DNA of 28,986 bases from a virus. Where the stretch lies: IMG/VR virus record IMGVR_UViG_3300033998_000247, positions 1 through 28,986 of that record; one strand, given 5' to 3'. A program made the translations under genes and the position numbers. This document shows positions 18,577 through 24,872 of the stretch, in pieces (the first letter of the stretch is position 1; every line of letters begins with the position of its first letter). The notes under the pieces are model-generated. The model saw only the letters and a program-made list of their open reading frames with translations. It had not been told where the DNA came from and ran no database searches.

Positions 18577-18828
18577 TTAACGCTCAAAGACTATTTTCTC
18601 TTTCTGTGGAGGCATATATTTGACCATGTACTTGTCAATTTCCCTGTTCATAAAGCGAATCTGGTCATTGCCGACACCAAGCAGTTTAGATCTGGCAAGT
18701 TTATATTGCTTTTCGTCTGGTATCAGCATAGCCATCAAACGTAATGCCTCCTCAAAAGTAATTTGAATACTCTTAGCCACCTTGTTTTTTAAAATCTCCC
18801 TATCACTATTGTCGCACTCAACTAACAC
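18577..18828 (-). CDS. Small protein after the tail tube, function unknown
   Basis: I place the start at GTG 18828, which has AAAGGAGG seven bases upstream. The longer frame from TTG 18897 would begin inside the terminator stem and so is rejected. The 83-residue product (LVECDNSDREILK, then FEEALRLMAMLIPDEKQYKLARSK, ending KEKIVFER) looks helical and soluble. It is separated from the chaperone-like gene by only a few bases and shares its transcript. No family recognised. A small tail-assembly or chaperone partner is plausible from position only. Confidence 0.6.
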   Translation of the reverse strand: MLVECDNSDREILKNKVAKSIQITFEEALRLMAMLIPDEKQYKLARSKLLGVGNDQIRFMNREIDKYMVKYMPPQKEKIVFER

Positions 18829-18863
18829 AACAACCCCTCCTTTAAAATTACTAGCATTGCGAC

Positions 18864-18906
18864 AAAAAAGGGGGTACTCAGACACTTTAAGTCCCAAAGT
18901 ACCCCC
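18864..18906 (-). terminator. Intrinsic terminator after the tail tube gene
   Basis: The stem GGGGGTACT (18906-18898) pairs perfectly with AGTACCCCC (18878-18870), and six T follow at 18869-18864. Two more G precede the 5' arm. It lies 46 bases after the tail tube stop and before the SD of the next gene, so it would cap a tail tube-rich transcript while some readthrough feeds the chaperone and tape measure genes. Confidence 0.85.
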
Positions 18907-18951
18907 CCAACCTTCTAAAACCCCAACCCTAAGTATTTGTTGTCTATTCTA

Positions 18952-20544
18952 CTAAGCAACGATTTGCAGATCATGAGTCCTAAAGTTATAAGTCTGCGTG
19001 GCATTGCCCCTGACACGGCTGTTCCAGGCTTCATCAGTGGGAATCAAGTAGGGAATCACAATCTCCTTCAGCGGCCTCTGCCAAGGGTGATTGGCGGGCA
19101 GTTTAGCCCTTTGATCGTCTGATACACGATAAATCTTTATCCTCAAACCACGATTACGCAGAATATCGTTTACATCCAGCTCATTCGTTCCAGTAATAAC
19201 ACCATCATTGTACTGATAGCCAGTAAGTCTTGCAAGCATTTCCAGGTCGGAATCGGTAAACTCCAAAGCGGCAGTAGTCTCAAACGGCAGGGTGGCAGGA
19301 CGTGCATAGGGCTCTTTTGAACCAAGTTCTGGTAGGCGTTCACGGTTAAAGTTTGCGGTAATACGGCAGGACTGTACACGAGTCAAAATCTTATCGGTTC
19401 CACCTTCAGTCAAATAGATCTCAACACGTCCCTTATTAACGCCACCAGGCTGTTCAAAGGTCTTGGTGTCATCTTCATAGAAGAAGTTTATAAATTGATC
19501 AGAATCATCATGGAAAACGCCGCCAGTAGAAGAGGTATACCTTACCAACACCTGATCGCCAGCAACCAGGGACGAAGTAAAGGTTATTGTCTTGGTTGCA
19601 GGCTCCACATTAAAATCAACACCCTCTTTAAGCTCCTGCCCATTCTTCACCACTTTAAGCATATAATTACCATTCAAAAGTTGGGTGGGCGTATAGGTCA
19701 AAGTTTGAGTAGCCTGAGAGGCAGTAGCCACAAACTGCTCTTTAATAACATGCTTTGCATCATTAATGAAATAACGTTTATTATCAGTTTCGCCTGCATA
19801 GTTTTCGGTAGCCATACCGTCTACGCTGTAATTCATATCAATTCTAGTTAAGTAAACATTTTCCATGTAGCAAGTACGATCTACTTCATCAGTTCCACCT
19901 TCAGTAGATGGTTTCATAGGGATATAAATATCCGCCTTAGCCAACTCAAAATCAATCAGTTTAATAGTACCCCAAGTCCTGGTGTCGGTAATCATATCCT
20001 GCGTAACAATACCAGTAGTAGGCACATTACGAATTTCTGCAATCTTAATCTCACCAGCAGGGGGAGTGGGTGGAGTATCAGGATCTTCAAAACCGCTCTG
20101 GTTAAAAGTTACAGTGTACTGCGGATCGGCATTTGGATCAGTTTTTAAGCTAATTACACAGGAATCTGGAAGAGCGGGATGAGGAATAGTAATAATAGCC
20201 CTCTTGATGTGAATGGGGACTCCATTGACAATAATTCTTCCCTCTTCCAGGAGAACTTTGTCCTGTCCAGGTTGGGTTTGAGTAGGAACGGCAAAAATGC
20301 GGCACCCAAAGGGTTTATTGGCAAAAGCACCCAGGGTCTTGTTGGAGCCGTATTCGTTTGTATCAATCGTTACCTCAACATCGGAGACATCATCAATAAT
20401 TTCAACGATGTTCAGGTTGCCGTGTTCAAATACCTCTTCAAAATTGAACCTTGTCGAAGTACCAACAGCCTGCACACGATCCATATCAATATCATCTATA
20501 AAGCAGGCCACACCAGCATAATGCAATCGAGTGGGTTTCGGCAT
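18952..20544 (-). CDS. Major tail tube protein, enlarged
   Basis: ATG 20544 has GGAGG about ten bases upstream. At 530 residues it is much longer than usual tube proteins (often 150-350). The tube-like features are at the end: RVQSCRITANFNRERLPELG followed by KEPYARPATLPFETTAALEF, a pattern typical of phage tail tube proteins that define a hollow ring. Residues about 280-350 look like an inserted beta domain (LKVVKNGQELKEGVDF, TITFTSSLVAGDQVLVRYT) of the kind found in fibres, and residues about 90-180 hold a proline-rich segment (DTPPTPPAGE). The insertions may decorate the tube surface. The gene is followed by a strong terminator, which fits its expected high expression. No sheath-like gene accompanies it, hence a siphovirus-type tail. 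Confidence 0.75.
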   Translation of the reverse strand: MPKPTRLHYAGVACFIDDIDMDRVQAVGTSTRFNFEEVFEHGNLNIVEIIDDVSDVEVTIDTNEYGSNKTLGAFANKPFGCRIFAVPTQTQPGQDKVLLEEGRIIVNGVPIHIKRAIITIPHPALPDSCVISLKTDPNADPQYTVTFNQSGFEDPDTPPTPPAGEIKIAEIRNVPTTGIVTQDMITDTRTWGTIKLIDFELAKADIYIPMKPSTEGGTDEVDRTCYMENVYLTRIDMNYSVDGMATENYAGETDNKRYFINDAKHVIKEQFVATASQATQTLTYTPTQLLNGNYMLKVVKNGQELKEGVDFNVEPATKTITFTSSLVAGDQVLVRYTSSTGGVFHDDSDQFINFFYEDDTKTFEQPGGVNKGRVEIYLTEGGTDKILTRVQSCRITANFNRERLPELGSKEPYARPATLPFETTAALEFTDSDLEMLARLTGYQYNDGVITGTNELDVNDILRNRGLRIKIYRVSDDQRAKLPANHPWQRPLKEIVIPYLIPTDEAWNSRVRGNATQTYNFRTHDLQIVA

Positions 20545-20565
20545 CTGCCCTATACCTCCTCTTTA

Positions 20566-21252
20566 CTAAAACTCTTCCATTTCGAGTTCAACTATACCGC
20601 AATAAGCGTAAGCCTCGTTTATTAGTTCAACATAACCAAGGTCACGCACCACTATATCACCACTAAGCTCAAGATAGCCTATAATCGGGCCTGTATAGTT
20701 AATATTTTTTGTTCCATCGCTGTTTAGGGGGAATCCCTGATTATAATCAATAATTGGAACACCGCCTAAAATAGAACCGACAACCATATCAAGTAGTTCA
20801 TTAACCTGCACTTTTGACTCAGTATATGCTATTATTTCAATATTACAGACATTTCTGCGCTTAACTACTGTGCCTAACTCCAAAGGAGCAGAACGAATCA
20901 TAGCTACATCGACAAGCACAACAGGCGGCACAAAAGATTCTTCATAGGTTGTTTTAATATCTACTAGGCAGTATGAAGCTGATAGGGTTATATTATCAGA
21001 AGAAGAATTCTGTTGTTCAAAAACCACCTTGCCTTCTGGATAATAAATCTTTACCGCCGCCGTAACATCTTCCCCGTTTTTATAAACAAACACTGGTTCA
21101 AGGGGCAAAAGGTTTTTGTATGGAGAAATATAGGTCAAATAATCATTCGTAGTAAGTAACTGATTAGTAAATGTGCCCTTAAGGGCATGTTGAAGGTGGT
21201 AATACAAGCTGGCCTCAATCAAGCTATTTCTTAGCACGACTCGACACTCCAA
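20566..21252 (-). CDS. Tail completion/terminator-like protein with inserted beta domain
   Basis: The start is TTG 21252 with GGAGG about nine bases upstream; it overlaps the previous gene by 29 bases, suggesting coupling. The 228-residue product starts with a helical segment (SLIEASLYYHLQHAL). It then has a VFVYKNGEDVTAAVKIYYPEGKV stretch resembling the small beta insertion of the tail tube protein, and ends with beta strands (VVRDLGYVELINEAYAY). RRNVCNIEIIAYTESKVQVNE resembles the strand-helix core of tail terminators. The place between the gp10-like gene and the tube gene is standard for tail terminator proteins. Assignment rests mostly on order. Confidence 0.5.
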   Translation of the reverse strand: MECRVVLRNSLIEASLYYHLQHALKGTFTNQLLTTNDYLTYISPYKNLLPLEPVFVYKNGEDVTAAVKIYYPEGKVVFEQQNSSSDNITLSASYCLVDIKTTYEESFVPPVVLVDVAMIRSAPLELGTVVKRRNVCNIEIIAYTESKVQVNELLDMVVGSILGGVPIIDYNQGFPLNSDGTKNINYTGPIIGYLELSGDIVVRDLGYVELINEAYAYCGIVELEMEEF

Positions 21253-21871
21253 ATAACGCCCCCTCCATTGCGCGGGGCAGTAATTTTCGTGACTTTATAC
21301 GATACAAACCTTTCCTAAACAACCTTGCTGGTTTAATACCTCTATGTTTAAGCTTGCCCTTTGGACTCATAAGGAATAACCTTTTACCAGTATCCTCACG
21401 TGTACCTATATATTCCATTGGGGCAGACTGAGTTGTTTTGCCATGTGTAGTCAACTCTGGAGGTGGATTCTCTCCCAATCTCCTAATACCAAACTCAAGG
21501 GCAAGCCAAATTGGGAAGTCGCTTCCTTTGGTCTTTATAACATGAACATTTCCATTTGGTCTGGTCACAGGTATAGTTTCGGGTGGACGGGTAATTTTAT
21601 TCAGATTATCGAGCTTACCAAAGCCCGTATAAACAACAGCTCCCTCACTGTGTACCTCTGGGACTTCGCTTTGAAGATATCCCCAAAACTTACCAGTATT
21701 CTTCAAATCATGCCCAGCATCCCAGGGGCCTTTCAAAACCTCCTCTTTCAAAGCCTGCCCAACTTCTCCAACTGCTTCTTTAATAAATTCGTGGGCCTTA
21801 GCTAATTTCTCTAATTCTGCTCTAAGTTTAGTAGCATCAATATTAAATTTAAATCTGATAACTGGAGGCAT
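21224..21871 (-). CDS. HK97 gp10-like head-tail joining protein
   Basis: The 215-residue basic protein begins with FKFNIDATKLRAELEKLAKA and an amphipathic helix, typical of gp10-like proteins, followed by a beta part with GAVVYTGFGKLDN and a FPIWLALEFGIRRLG motif ('YA.ylEfGtr.' in the family). The C-terminus is strongly basic (KPARLFRKGLYRIKSRK). It is two bases from the zinc-ribbon gene and overlaps the next by 29 bases, so translation is likely coupled. The family takes part in head-tail joining or tail completion. Confidence 0.7.
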   Translation of the reverse strand: MPPVIRFKFNIDATKLRAELEKLAKAHEFIKEAVGEVGQALKEEVLKGPWDAGHDLKNTGKFWGYLQSEVPEVHSEGAVVYTGFGKLDNLNKITRPPETIPVTRPNGNVHVIKTKGSDFPIWLALEFGIRRLGENPPPELTTHGKTTQSAPMEYIGTREDTGKRLFLMSPKGKLKHRGIKPARLFRKGLYRIKSRKLLPRAMEGALFGVSSRAKK

Positions 21872-21873
21872 TG

Positions 21874-22323
21874 CTAGGCCCCTACCTTCCTTTTGAGAAT
21901 ACAGTTTATCTCATATAAAACACCTTGAAGAGTTTCTTCGGTGTAAGCCTTTAATACATAATCACTTCCTCTGTAGGTGAAGTAATCAATCTCGGTAACG
22001 TCAATATTATGTTCTGTTATCTCCTGGGAATCTATAGTAATAGAGAGTAAGTCAGTAAGTACCTCGCCAGGAGCTATAAGATTAATTTGAGCCTCATCAA
22101 GGTTATCTACACTACAATCTATTGTTAAGGGATTATCGGTAATAATATAACCTTTCCCGCCACAAGTTGGACAAAATGGGTTTGAGCTTCCCCCATGAAC
22201 TGGGTTATATGAACAGGAGGGACAATCCTCTTTTGCCTGTCGATGTAGGGTTATCTTTTCTGGATAGATATGATTTATCTTAGAAATATACTTGATTATT
22301 TTCTCAGGGGCAGGTACTTTCAT
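21874..22323 (-). CDS. Head completion protein with Cys4 zinc ribbon
   Basis: The 149-residue protein carries CPSCSYNPVHGGSS followed by CPTCGGKGYI (residues about 34-60), two CxxC knuckles that probably bind zinc. The rest looks like a beta barrel (LTDLLSITIDSQEITEHNID, YFTYRGSDYVLKAY). Similar small proteins in other phages sit at the head closure or stopper position, which agrees with neighbours: a gp6-like adaptor upstream (4-base overlap) and a gp10-like protein downstream. Function is assigned from order and fold pattern. Confidence 0.6.
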   Translation of the reverse strand: MKVPAPEKIIKYISKINHIYPEKITLHRQAKEDCPSCSYNPVHGGSSNPFCPTCGGKGYIITDNPLTIDCSVDNLDEAQINLIAPGEVLTDLLSITIDSQEITEHNIDVTEIDYFTYRGSDYVLKAYTEETLQGVLYEINCILKRKVGA

Positions 22324-22709
22324 TCCACCCTCACCCCTCTAAGATAACCATACATCAACAAGCTATTTAGTTTTGTATTCAAATACTCAAGAGTTTTTGA
22401 ATGGTCTGAAGCCTGTTTAGTGTTGTCTATACGCAACTTGTTTTTAGTAATAACAAAGTTATCTCTATCTGCACTCATCTTGAGAGCTTCCGCAAGAAGA
22501 ATGGCCGCCTTAACCAAAACCAGCTCATATTCATACGACGAGAGGGGGCGGGATAGCTCATTACTAACTATTTGCACATTGCCGACGTATCTACTCAAGT
22601 CATTAAGGGCACGTTTAATATACAAGATAAGCCTATCATCAGTAAAATCGGCTTCAAAATCGCCTATTTGGGATTTTAGGCCCTCAATTAAATCTCCAAG
22701 AGAATACAC
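22320..22709 (-). CDS. Head-tail adaptor (gp6-like)
   Basis: From GTG 22709 the product begins VYSLGDLIEGLKSQIGD and continues FTDDRLILYIKRALNDLSRYVG. It is all helical, with the pattern of phage adaptors that dock under the portal. A purine run with GGGAGGGGGGGG precedes this GTG. ATG 22733 is the alternative, while the longest frame, from 22808, would overlap the previous gene by 50 bases and has no SD. The length from GTG (129 residues) is normal for the family. The 4-base stop/start overlap with the next gene suggests coupling. Confidence 0.65.
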   Translation of the reverse strand: MYSLGDLIEGLKSQIGDFEADFTDDRLILYIKRALNDLSRYVGNVQIVSNELSRPLSSYEYELVLVKAAILLAEALKMSADRDNFVITKNKLRIDNTKQASDHSKTLEYLNTKLNSLLMYGYLRGVRVE

Positions 22710-22758
22710 TTCTTCCCCCCCCCTCCCGATCATTAATTTGTATTCCAAGTAGATTATA

Positions 22759-23157
22759 CTACGATTTATCTTCCAATTCAAGTTGCTTAATCCTCTTATT
22801 GAGGACATTGATGTAAGGATTCATATTCTTGGTAGTCTTTTTATTAACATCAACAGCATAGTCACGCAGTTGTTTCAAAAATTCAAGGTCATCAATTTCT
22901 TTCACTTCCCGCTCTAAAGCCCTCCAGTGTTTCCCAAAATAATCTTCAATATTCTTAGAAGGCAACTTCTCCAGTTCTTCCTCCAACTTTGAAGAAGAGG
23001 AAGGATTCTTTTCCCCTCCGACCTCCTCCAGGAAGCCATGCTCAATAGCCCATCTAATTTCGTGATTCACGTCTATTACTGTGGCTTCTTCATAAGGTTT
23101 AAATCTTTTGCTACCAACTACCAAGAATGTATTCGTTTTATTCCTCAATACTACCAT
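22759..23157 (-). CDS. Head module protein of unknown function
   Basis: ATG 23157 has AAGGAAGG at good spacing; ATG 23163 is directly against the SD. The 132-residue product has a short beta N-terminus (LRNKTNTFLVVGSKRFKPYE), a Ser/Glu-rich linker near residue 55, then a helical part (FLKQLRDYAVDVNKKTT) ending in lysine-rich helix. The beta part resembles small head-decorating or head-fibre-base domains, but I recognise no family. It follows the capsid gene directly. Confidence 0.6.
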   Translation of the reverse strand: MVVLRNKTNTFLVVGSKRFKPYEEATVIDVNHEIRWAIEHGFLEEVGGEKNPSSSSKLEEELEKLPSKNIEDYFGKHWRALEREVKEIDDLEFLKQLRDYAVDVNKKTTKNMNPYINVLNKRIKQLELEDKS

Positions 23158-23179
23158 TACCATCCTTCCTTTCTATCCC

Positions 23180-24052
23180 TTACCTTGAAATTACCCCCTT
23201 AACAACAGCACGGTCATCCAACACACCGAAACCAATCTCTTCGTAAGCTACAATGGAAACACGCAGTCTGTTGCTGGCAGTAGGATCTTCAAAGGTCATG
23301 AGCGATTGTCTTTCGGGCATTACACCGAAGCGGCTGGTATCAAACAGATACACCTCATTATCAGCCAGCGAATTCAGAGGAATAATTGTTACACCCCAAA
23401 TATTTCCCAAGCCGCCTTGTTGCCAAACTTCACGCCTAGTAGTATCATCAAGTTGAGTGTTGTCCCACTCACGAATTTCAGCGGCAGACAACACAGAACA
23501 GAACATCAGATCAGCCTTAAAGCCCTCATAGGACTCAAGACGTGCAATCATTTCGTTAATCAGTTTTTTGGACAGATAAGTACCTTCAGTAGTACCAAGT
23601 TGAATAACATTTTCTGGTTTTACGGCGGCCTTGATCAATGCCCAACCAGCCTGCTCCTCTTGTACCAGAATCGCATCGGCCAGCTTCTGACGGGCACGCT
23701 GGGAAATATTAAACCTACCATCACGGGCATAGCTCATACGGAAAGTAACATCAGAAGTAATCTCGAAAGTATTCACCAGCAACTCATCGCCGTCACGATA
23801 GTTAATAGGCACCCCACCCAAACGGGGCATTACCCAAGCAGTAACATTCTCGAAATCAACGGGATAGCTGGCCAAAGCGCCAGGATCAAGGGGGTCGGGA
23901 GCAAAAATCTTACGCACAGACCCTTTATGTTCTAAGTCTTTTTTAACAGGAATGGACAGCGAAGCGGCCCACGCCTTACGAGCTACATCATCATAGAAAA
24001 TACGGCGAAACATTTCTCTCCTTTTGGCTTCATCAATAGCAGGTTTGGTCAT
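23180..24052 (-). CDS. Major capsid protein, HK97 fold
   Basis: The 290-residue product (start ATG 24052) has the expected order of an HK97-type shell protein: helical N-arm (MFRRIFYDDVARKAW), an E-loop-like segment with FAPDPLDPGALASYPV and ITSDVTFRMSYARDGRFN, a spine helix (ARQKLADAILVQEEQAGWALI), and a C-terminal P-domain strand (FGVMPERQSL, then VSIVAYEEIGFGVLDD). No long N-terminal delta domain is present, in agreement with a separate scaffold gene. ATG 24052 is preceded not by an adjacent SD but by a 41-base hairpin. A second possible start, ATG 24013, follows AAAAGGAGAGAA and would remove 13 residues. The gene is placed right after a mobile RNA element. Confidence 0.85.
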   Translation of the reverse strand: MTKPAIDEAKRREMFRRIFYDDVARKAWAASLSIPVKKDLEHKGSVRKIFAPDPLDPGALASYPVDFENVTAWVMPRLGGVPINYRDGDELLVNTFEITSDVTFRMSYARDGRFNISQRARQKLADAILVQEEQAGWALIKAAVKPENVIQLGTTEGTYLSKKLINEMIARLESYEGFKADLMFCSVLSAAEIREWDNTQLDDTTRREVWQQGGLGNIWGVTIIPLNSLADNEVYLFDTSRFGVMPERQSLMTFEDPTASNRLRVSIVAYEEIGFGVLDDRAVVKGVISR

Positions 24053-24112
24053 AAACTTTGCGGCTGGATACCCCCGATTTTAATCAGGGGAGGAAGCCGC
24101 TTACCCTCCTTT
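24050..24112 (-). promoter_or_regulatory. Capsid gene ribosome binding site bridged by a hairpin
   Basis: AAAGGAGGG (24112-24104) is 51 bases from ATG 24052. A 41-base hairpin lies between them: outer stem GCGGCT/AGCCGC (24100-24095 with 24065-24060), inner stem CCCCTGAT/ATCGGGGG with a TAAA loop. With the hairpin folded, only TAA and AAAGTTT separate SD and ATG, about ten bases, so the SD could act across the hairpin as in T4 gene 38. GGAGG can also pair with the CCTCC in the hairpin, which would hide it. Confidence 0.5.
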
Positions 24113-24372
24113 CTATGCAACATATTTGTACCTCACATAGTAAGCCTCCTCAACGGAGTATCTTCAGCCCTTCGGCCATGTCCAGCAGGCTTAGCACAGC
24201 CAAGCCATGCGTGGGATTCAGCGGTTCTCCCGTAGAGCCTGGAGCTAGGGCGGCACCCCAGGATACTTGGTAGCCCACTGGACGTAGCGGGTTGGATACC
24301 GCTTGGCCTAGTTCAACCGTTACCCTTGCTACCGCCATCGCAAGCCTCCGAATTTATTCGGGGTGGTTGACC
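24053..24372 (-). mobile_element. IscB-less IS200/IS605-type mini-element
   Basis: The 341-base gap between decoration and capsid genes has no credible protein. Read on the minus strand, it has an omega-RNA-like left part (24372 to about 24145), a short spacer (24144-24113), and a right-end hairpin of IS605 type with TTCCTCCCC and GGGGGTATCC arms (24100-24060). The right end abuts ATGA, the 3' flank I recall for HEARO insertions and compatible with known IscB target-adjacent motifs. Joining the flanks restores AAAGGAGG, 9-10 bases, then ATGACC, a normal start for the capsid gene. No iscB or transposase reading frame remains, so it is probably a non-autonomous derivative. The exact left boundary is uncertain by a few bases. 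Confidence 0.6.
24145..24372 (-). ncRNA. HEARO / IscB omega-RNA-like structured RNA
   Basis: Outer stem TCAACC (24370-24365) pairs with GGTTGA. Inside it are hairpins CCGAA-TAAA-TTCGG and CTTGC...GCAAG. A second long-range stem AGCGGT/ACCGCT encloses CCCGC/GTGGG. GTGGG can alternatively pair with the later CCCAC as a pseudoknot. A GGCTT...AAGCC hairpin and CTCC...GGAG hairpin follow. The sequence and order (ACCACCC, hairpin, GGAGGCTTG, then GGTTGAACTAGG) match my memory of omega-RNA scaffolds from IscB loci. In that system the guide is the sequence just 5' of the scaffold, here the tail end of the decoration gene region and the old SD (about 24393-24373). Recognition is from memory and hand pairing, not a model search. 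Confidence 0.55.
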
Positions 24373-24381
24373 TATTACTCT

Positions 24382-24389
24382 CCTCCTTT
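24382..24389 (-). promoter_or_regulatory. Stranded Shine-Dalgarno, probably the original capsid RBS
   Basis: AAAGGAGG stands just after the decoration gene's stop with no start codon downstream in range. Its context (AAAGGAGGAG then GTAATAG) closely mirrors the AAAGGAGGAG before the decoration gene's own ATG. Removing the element puts it 9-10 bases before the capsid ATG. Confidence 0.6.
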
Positions 24390-24393
24390 GCAG

Positions 24394-24846
24394 TTACACC
24401 AGTAATTTAATCTTCACAGGCGAACCAGCGGCTCCACTCTCAAGAGCCACAGCAACGGGCGGTTGGTCAACAATCTCAACGTTGGATAACTTACCAGCTA
24501 AAGTAGCATCGGTGCTAGAATCAGCAGGCCACAACGTATCACCAGCATTTACATTGGTAGCAATTTGGTCGGTAATATAAATGTCATTGTAAAAAACGGC
24601 CACAACTTCACCATAGCGAACCTTAGTGGTCGCAACAGAAGGCAAAATATGTGTATTCACGTTCGGAGCAATCACATCTTGGCCCAACAAACCAAGAATT
24701 TTAGCAGTAGGTGTGGCCTGAGTTGCATAATCAATCTTCGTAGGATCACTAGCATCAAAAGTTACTAACCTGCCAGCAACCATATCCTTATTGGGGGCTT
24801 TAAATTCACCATAGACAGGAGAATTGCGATTGTACTCTTTAAGCAT
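24394..24846 (-). CDS. Capsid decoration-like protein
   Basis: The 150-residue product starts at ATG 24846 with AAAGGAGG ten bases upstream. It has a short N-arm (MLKEYNRNSPVYGEF), then a compact beta fold with AGRLVTFDASDPTKI, KILGLLGQDVIAP and a long loop (GDTLWPADSSTDATL). The pattern of low-complexity Ala/Thr/Val strands, with GRLV and ILGLL segments, is typical of head decoration proteins that bind the outside of HK97-type capsids. It precedes the capsid gene, the usual order in lambda-like modules (decoration then capsid). No family name can be given with certainty. Confidence 0.6.
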   Translation of the reverse strand: MLKEYNRNSPVYGEFKAPNKDMVAGRLVTFDASDPTKIDYATQATPTAKILGLLGQDVIAPNVNTHILPSVATTKVRYGEVVAVFYNDIYITDQIATNVNAGDTLWPADSSTDATLAGKLSNVEIVDQPPVAVALESGAAGSPVKIKLLV

Positions 24847-24872
24847 TCCTTATACTCCTCCTTTAAGCTAAA

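Noticed and set aside
18829-18897. TTG 18897 as start of the small gene after the tail tube
   Set aside because: This start would lie in the terminator loop region and lacks good SD spacing; GTG 18828 has AAAGGAGG seven bases upstream.
24150-24338. 62-residue minus-strand reading frame in the gap before the capsid gene
   Set aside because: It lies wholly inside the structured RNA, its start is in a hairpin loop with no SD, and its composition follows RNA stems rather than a protein.
24053-24393. Group I intron or riboswitch in the capsid leader
   Set aside because: Too short for a typical group I intron, no recognisable intron core or split gene, and the IS605-type end hairpin and ATGA flank fit a mobile omega-RNA element better.
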